Shown here piece after piece: positions 20,070 to 23,738 of a stretch of DNA of 23,738 nt; the stretch's first letter is position 1; every line of letters begins with the position of its first letter. Source of the DNA: a virus. Below the pieces are notes generated by a model. The model did not search any database. It worked only from the letters and a program-made list of their open reading frames with translations, and had not been told where the DNA came from. Both the position numbers and the translations under genes were made by a program. The stretch spans positions 1 through 23,738 of the IMG/VR virus record IMGVR_UViG_3300044627_001671; one strand, written 5' to 3'.

Positions 20070-20344
20070 TCATCTACCTCTTGTGCTCTAAAGAACTCCT
20101 CAATGGTCTTGAAGTCCATACTAGGGTCTATCTCTCTCATATCACATAGCATATCATAGGCATACTCTATTGACTTTGTACCGCTCAAAGTAGGTGTTGC
20201 CCATTGGCTAGATACAAACCCTGATAATGTAAGAACATCCTCAAACTGATGCCAAAAGTCTACAGGTAAATAATCTACGGCTTCTAGTTCTAGATAATGA
20301 TCTCCGATATAAGCAAGGATATCTGCCTTGGTTTCTATTCTCAT
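20066..20344 (-). CDS. Acidic phage protein, 92 aa (probable paralogue of 19800 gene)
   Basis: Layout like its downstream neighbour: an N-terminal helix (KADILAYIGDHYLELEAVDY), a central ATPTLSGTKSIEYAYDML and an end with TIEEFFRAQEVDE. Overlaps both neighbours by 4 bp (ATGA). No known domain. Confidence 0.7.
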   Translation of the reverse strand: MRIETKADILAYIGDHYLELEAVDYLPVDFWHQFEDVLTLSGFVSSQWATPTLSGTKSIEYAYDMLCDMREIDPSMDFKTIEEFFRAQEVDE

Positions 20345-20592
20345 TCTTGTTCCATTCTCCAGTTTCTATAGTCGTGGTGTAACTTAGGTTCTTCTCTTAC
20401 CTTGGTTCTTTCGTGTTGAGCACTCTCTAATACTACCATAAGGCGATTGAAGGTGAGTTCGGGTAATACCCTTGCTACCATTATACCAACCTGCTCCAAA
20501 TCAAGGTTTAGGTCAGATACTATAACATTAAACTTTTCTGCTAATCTTTCTTCTTTACCGATACCGCCAACTCTGCGTATACTGTAAGCCAT
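20341..20592 (-). CDS. Hypothetical protein, 83 aa
   Basis: First gene of a three-gene operon, with AGAGGAG before the ATG. A charged, helical protein (IGKEERLAEKFNVIVSDLNL, then PELTFNRLMVVLESAQHERT) with a basic-acidic C-terminus. No family recognised. It is transcribed from a promoter that begins inside the preceding terminator. Confidence 0.7.
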   Translation of the reverse strand: MAYSIRRVGGIGKEERLAEKFNVIVSDLNLDLEQVGIMVARVLPELTFNRLMVVLESAQHERTKVREEPKLHHDYRNWRMEQE

Positions 20593-20609
20593 AGTACTCC
20601 TCTCTATCC

Positions 20610-20638
20610 ATTATACCAAAAAGAAGGGGAGAGGGCAA
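20610..20638 (-). promoter_or_regulatory. Promoter for the 20592 operon
   Basis: On the minus strand TTGCCC (20638-20633), 17 bp, then TGG-TATAAT (20618-20610). The -35 lies in the terminator stem and the TGG follows its T-run. The leader contains an AGAGGAG ribosome site, so this one is not leaderless. Confidence 0.72.
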
Positions 20639-20667
20639 GCCCACCACAGTCTCGCCCCCTCACCCCT
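20618..20667 (-). terminator. Rho-independent terminator after the 20688 gene
   Basis: On the minus strand AGGGGTGAGGGGGC and GCCCTCTCCCCT form a GC-rich imperfect stem with an 18-nt loop, followed by TCTTTTT. It ends the long upstream operon and is unusually GC-rich for this region. Confidence 0.72.
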
Positions 20668-20687
20668 AGACAGGGATGACCCTACCC

Positions 20688-21050
20688 CTAGTCTTGCTCA
20701 GCCAAAACCTTAGTAGTGTGATAATTAATAAAATCATCCCACTTATGTTCGCCTGACTCATCTTGTACCCACCACGCCTGCATATCAACAATAACAGGAT
20801 AATCTAGGAATGACAGGTCCTCACTGTTAGCAAGGAAAATACCGTGGCCAGTCTCACTGTCACGAGAATCTTTAGTTAGTTGATCAATGACAATACGCAA
20901 TGCGTAGGAAGGGTCCTGCCACCTAGGGCGTGCTGCCGCTAGCGCTGCGGCAAGATCTGTATGCCAGGAGGTTTCCCCCCAGTGTGAATACAGTACGATA
21001 TATGGCTGGTCCATATTTGTCTTGAATACGTAATTAATGCGTGCTCCCAT
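20688..21050 (-). CDS. Conserved actinophage-type protein, 120 aa
   Basis: GARINYVFKTNMDQPYIVLY, then SHWGETSWHTDLAAALAAAR and DPSYALRIVIDQL. This pattern recurs in mycobacteriophage and actinobacterial plasmid proteins of unknown function. Base composition is more GC-rich than neighbouring genes (GCTGCCGCTAGCGC), consistent with a different history. Ends at the terminator; the start overlaps the upstream stop by 1 bp. Confidence 0.75.
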   Translation of the reverse strand: MGARINYVFKTNMDQPYIVLYSHWGETSWHTDLAAALAAARPRWQDPSYALRIVIDQLTKDSRDSETGHGIFLANSEDLSFLDYPVIVDMQAWWVQDESGEHKWDDFINYHTTKVLAEQD

Positions 21051-21211
21051 TATTCTTCAACTCCCTCTTTATAGTCTAAAATTACAACTGACATATCAGC
21101 CCAAATTTCTTTGGCTAATTCAATCTCATCTTCGTTAGTTTCACTAAACATAACAAAGTTCATATAAGCGCCACTTGGTTCGTGGATTACTTCAACTTCA
21201 TATTTATTCAT
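21050..21211 (-). CDS. Small acidic protein, 53 aa
   Basis: Strand-type N-terminus (MNKYEVEVIHEPSGAY), then an acidic helix (SETNEDEIELAKEIWADM) and a final strand (SVVILDYKEG). The sequence fits a small alpha-beta domain also suggested for the 22042 gene (both are beta-helix-beta with a D/E-rich helix). TAATG overlap downstream, 8-bp overlap upstream. Confidence 0.68.
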   Translation of the reverse strand: MNKYEVEVIHEPSGAYMNFVMFSETNEDEIELAKEIWADMSVVILDYKEGVEE

Positions 21212-21635
21212 CTTGGTCCTCATCTTGTAGGGTCTTTAACTCTTCAATTGTAGCGCACTTAGGGCATTTCCCCAACTCGCTAAATACATCACTAATCTCA
21301 TAATTGTCATCTTCCCATTCAGTCTGACAGTTCTCACAGTAATACCACGGAACGCTTACCTGAATCTGAATCAAGGTATCTGCAGGGCAGGGCACCTCAG
21401 TGATAAAGTATCCTAATCTATTTACAAATCCCCAGCCGCTCCAGATGTAGGAGCCGCTATCACCGTCGCCATACATCCAGATATTGGCGGGGGACTGAGA
21501 CTTAACAAACTCTACTTCCTCCCCATATGTCTCAAACATATAACCATCAAAGGATGCATTTAAATCTAAATGGTTAGTGATTGGTTTGTAGGTTTGGATA
21601 AAGTCTTCATATTCCATCTCAATAAACTTATCCAT
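21204..21635 (-). CDS. Phage protein with C-terminal zinc ribbon, 143 aa
   Basis: The middle (WMYGDGDSGSYIWSGWGFVN, then RLGYFITEVPCPADT) is a conserved-looking beta domain known from actinophage proteins. The C-terminus has CENC and CPKC (YYCENCQTEWEDD, GKCPKCATI), a zinc ribbon. Role unknown; the W-x-D motif suggests a beta-sandwich. Overlaps neighbours by 8 bp. Confidence 0.74.
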   Translation of the reverse strand: MDKFIEMEYEDFIQTYKPITNHLDLNASFDGYMFETYGEEVEFVKSQSPANIWMYGDGDSGSYIWSGWGFVNRLGYFITEVPCPADTLIQIQVSVPWYYCENCQTEWEDDNYEISDVFSELGKCPKCATIEELKTLQDEDQDE

Positions 21636-21894
21636 TGGCTTTGCTCCTATCTGAAATAGCGAATGCTAATTGATATGTAAGGGCGTATACTTCTACATAA
21701 GCGTCAAGCATACCCTCTAGATGTAGACGGTCTACGGTTTGGTCATACTGTTCATTTTCGTGGTCAGTATACTCAGCCAGTTTCTGTTCTGTTTCATACG
21801 CAAGGTTCTTAAGTTCCCCGTGCAGGATATCTGTTCCTGATTCACCTAAGTCAACCAGTTTTTGTAGTCGTGGGTCTAGTGTTTTATTCATCAT
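21628..21894 (-). CDS. Helical protein, 88 aa
   Basis: I chose ATG 21894 because it overlaps the previous stop (ATGA) and TATGAT ends 6 bp before it; an in-frame start at 21939 exists. Mostly helical (KLVDLGESGTDILHGELKNL, then TEQKLAEYTDHENEQYDQ). No family recognised. Confidence 0.66.
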   Translation of the reverse strand: MMNKTLDPRLQKLVDLGESGTDILHGELKNLAYETEQKLAEYTDHENEQYDQTVDRLHLEGMLDAYVEVYALTYQLAFAISDRSKANG

Positions 21895-22061
21895 TGTTCT
21901 ATCATACCCTCTGCCACTGACAAAAGGTGGTCCATACAAACAATGGCTCCAGTTATATAATTATAGGAAGCATCATTGCTTGGCAAGTCTTCAAGTTTCT
22001 CTCTATCTTGAATTAAAGATATCCTATGAATCTTAATATACTCAATCAGTTGATTCATCAT
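21891..22061 (-). CDS. Small helical protein, 56 aa
   Basis: Amphipathic protein (MNQLIEYIKIHRISLIQDRE, then YNYITGAIVCMDHLLSVAEG). Several stacked ATGs (22067, 22061, 22058) make the start uncertain. The last residues (SVAEGMIEQ) are similar in protein and DNA to the end of the 23040 gene. Function unknown. Confidence 0.62.
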   Translation of the reverse strand: MMNQLIEYIKIHRISLIQDREKLEDLPSNDASYNYITGAIVCMDHLLSVAEGMIEQ

Positions 22062-22269
22062 CTTCATCCGTAATTAACTCAGCCACGTCAATGCTATCAA
22101 TCTCGGCGGTAAAGGAATAGTCTGAGTAATCATAACTAGCAATCTCTTCTGCTTGCTCTGGACTATCAGCCTCTACAATAAAGTAATAGGTGACGGCTAC
22201 TTGGACTTCGTACTGCTTGGTTTCTAGTTCGGACACGGCGATTTTTTCTCCTTGGTTCTTAATGGTCAT
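22042..22269 (-). CDS. Acidic alpha-beta protein, 75 aa (leaderless)
   Basis: TKQYEVQVAVTYYFIVEADS, then PEQAEEIASYDYSDYSFTAE and a very acidic end (TDEDDESTD). The ADSPEQAEEIA helix is common in small phage proteins of this fold. TTGTCA, 17 bp, TATAAT ends 6 bp before the ATG. Function unknown. Confidence 0.7.
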   Translation of the reverse strand: MTIKNQGEKIAVSELETKQYEVQVAVTYYFIVEADSPEQAEEIASYDYSDYSFTAEIDSIDVAELITDEDDESTD

Positions 22270-22272
22270 ATA

Positions 22273-22491
22273 CTAATTATAGGGGTTTGAGTCTATTCTG
22301 ACAACTGTACGGGGTGTGATGTTGCTCACATCCGTAATGATAGGGGCATTGCCATCTGATACCCCAATATAAATAATACTAGTAGATCCACAAGGACACT
22401 GAGGCTCAAAGCATTCAGGCAAACTGTCCAGGGTAGTGATCTCAATCAATGCATCACAATGAGTGCATACGTAATCGTGTTTATACCACAT
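22273..22491 (-). CDS. Zinc-ribbon protein, 72 aa
   Basis: CTHC near residue 9 and CPCG near 32 (YVCTHCDALIEI, PQCPCGSTS) form a zinc ribbon; the rest is beta-rich. It overlaps the upstream stop (TAATG). A CRP-like palindrome (22315-22330) lies in its coding sequence. Confidence 0.7.
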   Translation of the reverse strand: MWYKHDYVCTHCDALIEITTLDSLPECFEPQCPCGSTSIIYIGVSDGNAPIITDVSNITPRTVVRIDSNPYN

Positions 22492-22649
22492 TAGTCAAAG
22501 TACCCTTCTACTTGCAAACCTTGAAGTAACTCTTTTGCTCTCCAAGTATTGTTATATAGCCAAGGGTCGTCATCTGAATTTATCGTGGTAAGTACAGAAT
22601 CCAACGCATAAACCATATCATCTACATCAGTGCTAATATAACCTAGCAT
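22491..22649 (-). CDS. Small acidic protein, 52 aa
   Basis: GYISTDVDDMVYALDSVLTT, then DDDPWLYNNTWRAKELL. A single helical domain is likely. GGGGTGAG lies upstream of the ATG, and both ends overlap neighbours by 1 bp. Function unknown. Confidence 0.66.
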   Translation of the reverse strand: MLGYISTDVDDMVYALDSVLTTINSDDDPWLYNNTWRAKELLQGLQVEGYFD

Positions 22650-22810
22650 TACTCACCCCAATACTTTAAGATAGTTTCCATAGTGATATGGAGATTACAG
22701 TCACAAGGGTCTCCCCCCATATTCTCCTCAAATTCAAAGTGCGATAGGTTATCCTCATAGATTTCTTCTACGAGTTCGTGTATTGTGTAAGGTTTAAAGG
22801 TTGTGGTCAT
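22649..22810 (-). CDS. Small acidic protein, 53 aa
   Basis: YTIHELVEEIYEDNLSHFEF, then GGDPCDCNLHITMETIL. Contains a CDC motif but no clear zinc site. ATGA overlap with the upstream gene. Function unknown. Confidence 0.66.
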   Translation of the reverse strand: MTTTFKPYTIHELVEEIYEDNLSHFEFEENMGGDPCDCNLHITMETILKYWGE

Positions 22811-23043
22811 TGCTCAAACCAACTTCCTGTTGTAGGGTCATATACATTTTCAGCAATATCCCAATCGGCTTCGTGCCAACGGATTTGGTCGTCCATAATT
22901 ACGGCAATCTCATCTATGAACTTTTGCATAATTGCTTCTGCGTGTTGCTTGCTTTTTGCCTCAATATTTACAATAGGAATACTAAGGTCGCAAGAGTAGT
23001 AGGGTTGTAGCATTGGGTCTTGTGTGTTTTGTGTTGTTGTCAT
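22807..23043 (-). CDS. Phage protein, 78 aa
   Basis: I chose ATG 23043 (ATGA overlap; TACAAT ends 6 bp before it). The protein has LQPYYSCDLSIPIVNIEAKS, then KQHAEAIMQKFIDEI and DIAENVYDPTTGSW. The strand-helix pattern resembles the 22042 gene's fold. An in-frame start at 23085 would overlap the upstream gene by 46 bp. Confidence 0.66.
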   Translation of the reverse strand: MTTTQNTQDPMLQPYYSCDLSIPIVNIEAKSKQHAEAIMQKFIDEIAVIMDDQIRWHEADWDIAENVYDPTTGSWFEQ

Positions 23044-23465
23044 ACTACTATTGTATCCTCTACCACTGACATTTTGGATTGCCACAGGGAACAGTTATTG
23101 TCTAGTCTATCTCCAAAGACACGGATATAGTCTGAGATATCCTCTGTTTGATCTGTTAGACATTCCTTGACTGTATCTACTGATATAAATACTCTGCCAT
23201 TCCATAGACCCATTTGGCCAATGTTTGTTGGTACTTCTAAACATCCGTAAGTATCCTGCTCCCAGCCTACTCCTTCTGAGCAAACCAAGGCATACTTGTT
23301 GTCGCCAAATACATTTTTTTCTTCAAGGGTAATGAATAATAGATTATCTACTGTGCACTCACTAAACTCACTACTATACTGTAGATCATATATCTTGTTA
23401 GCAATAGTGGCTAACTTCTTACCGTCTACGATTTGTCCTACATATCCCTTAGTTCTATCTCTCAT
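23040..23465 (-). CDS. Hypothetical protein, 141 aa, first gene of the operon
   Basis: An AAGGAA ribosome site precedes ATG 23465. A beta-rich product (NLLFITLEEKNVFGDNKYAL, then DTYGCLEVPTNIGQMGLW). No family recognised. It heads an eleven-gene operon that runs to 20688; candidate regulation comes from the two CRP-like sites and a TTGCTT-17-TAAAAT promoter upstream. Confidence 0.68.
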   Translation of the reverse strand: MRDRTKGYVGQIVDGKKLATIANKIYDLQYSSEFSECTVDNLLFITLEEKNVFGDNKYALVCSEGVGWEQDTYGCLEVPTNIGQMGLWNGRVFISVDTVKECLTDQTEDISDYIRVFGDRLDNNCSLWQSKMSVVEDTIVV

Positions 23466-23498
23466 TGGGTTTCCTTACTGTTTGGTGGTTTATATTTA

Positions 23499-23527
23499 AT
23501 TTTACCGTAATGTGGTTCATAAAGCAA
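23499..23527 (-). promoter_or_regulatory. Promoter for the 23465 operon
   Basis: On the minus strand TTGCTT (23527-23522), a 17-bp spacer, TAAAAT (23504-23499). It starts about 35 bp before the gene, leaving room for its ribosome site. Confidence 0.5.
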
Positions 23528-23579
23528 GTCTACGTAATAGTAAAATGTCCGATTTGTGAGGTTTGGTACGTAATCCAGG

Positions 23580-23595
23580 TGTGATTTCACTCACA
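23580..23595. promoter_or_regulatory. CRP/GlxR-like operator 1
   Basis: TGTGA-TTTCAC-TCACA is a perfect match to the CRP-family consensus TGTGA-N6-TCACA. It lies in the 171-bp gap between tRNA-Asp and the 23465 gene. Confidence 0.62.
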
Positions 23596-23602
23596 TCGTA
23601 AA

Positions 23603-23618
23603 CGTGATTTGGGTCACA
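23603..23618. promoter_or_regulatory. CRP/GlxR-like operator 2
   Basis: CGTGA-TTTGGG-TCACA matches the consensus at nine of ten arm positions. Its centre is 23 bp from operator 1. Confidence 0.58.
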
Positions 23619-23636
23619 CCGTTCGAAAAAATCTTG

Positions 23637-23710
23637 CGATTCCAACGGGACTTGAACCCGCAGCCTCTACCGTGACAGGGTAGCGATCTAACCAATTGAT
23701 CTATGGAATC
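23637..23710 (-). tRNA. tRNA-Asp (anticodon GTC)
   Basis: GATTCCA pairs with TGGAATC, the D stem is GATC/GATC, the anticodon stem CTACC/GGTAG holds CTGTCAC, and the T stem GCGGG/CCCGT has one G-U pair. Discriminator G, no encoded CCA. A T6 run follows 5 bp after the 3' end. Confidence 0.94.
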
Positions 23711-23738
23711 TTGCGAGCAGTTTTTATTCTTGCTCAGG

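Noticed and set aside
22778-23010. Plus-strand frames opposite the 22807 gene
   Set aside because: The minus strand has coupled overlapping genes here; these frames lack start signals and read as Cys/Ser-rich shadows.

Overview
The window is an AT-rich stretch of a tailed double-stranded DNA phage genome, probably one infecting an actinobacterium. The evidence for phage is densely packed, overlapping small genes, a holin-like gene, collagen-like and glycine-rich virion fibre genes, phage DNA enzymes and three tRNAs. The evidence for an actinobacterial host is a WhiB-family regulator and several short proteins resembling actinophage families. Low GC would fit the small freshwater lineages (Nanopelagicales/acI), but that is inference.

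Layout. (1) 1-5245, plus strand: a tight run of genes ending in a XapX-like membrane peptide and a holin-like protein. It contains a nucleotidyltransferase end, DUF2061, a staphylococcal-nuclease-like enzyme, thioredoxin, WhiB and several phage proteins of unknown function. A terminator follows at 5261-5290. (2) 5309-11637: a glycan cassette. One GT2 gene lies on plus and meets a seven-gene minus-strand operon: GT-B, GT-A-like, exostosin-like, SAM methyltransferase, FkbM methyltransferase, NDP-sugar epimerase and a CgeB-like glycosyltransferase. (3) 11671-15521: tRNA-Arg(TCT), tRNA-Met/Ile2(CAT) and a mostly minus-strand run of very small genes, many of them 24-52 aa and many zinc-ribbon-like. 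HAD and HNH-type enzymes are mixed in. (4) 15585-17933, plus: four virion fibre or tail genes. (5) 18019-19116, minus: Pyr_excise-like glycosylase and small genes. (6) 19117-19799: a non-coding region with three DnaA boxes exactly 21 bp apart, nine (A/T)TCGTAA repeats and many CAAACCT/AGGTTTG repeats, which I read as a candidate replication origin and control region. (7) 19800-23465, minus: two operons of small acidic phage proteins, almost all start-stop overlapped. (8) 23466-23738: a control region with two CRP/GlxR-like palindromes, then tRNA-Asp(GTC).

Two organising signals stand out. Many genes have a sigma70-type -10 hexamer ending exactly 6 bp before the ATG, often with a -35 17 bp further up, which implies leaderless mRNAs. 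The 7-mer AGGTTTG/CAAACCT is scattered through the window, is dense in the origin-like region, and overlaps the -35 of several promoters, so it may be a phage operator. About a dozen small genes listed here (24-56 aa) were read directly from the sequence on overlap and start-signal evidence.
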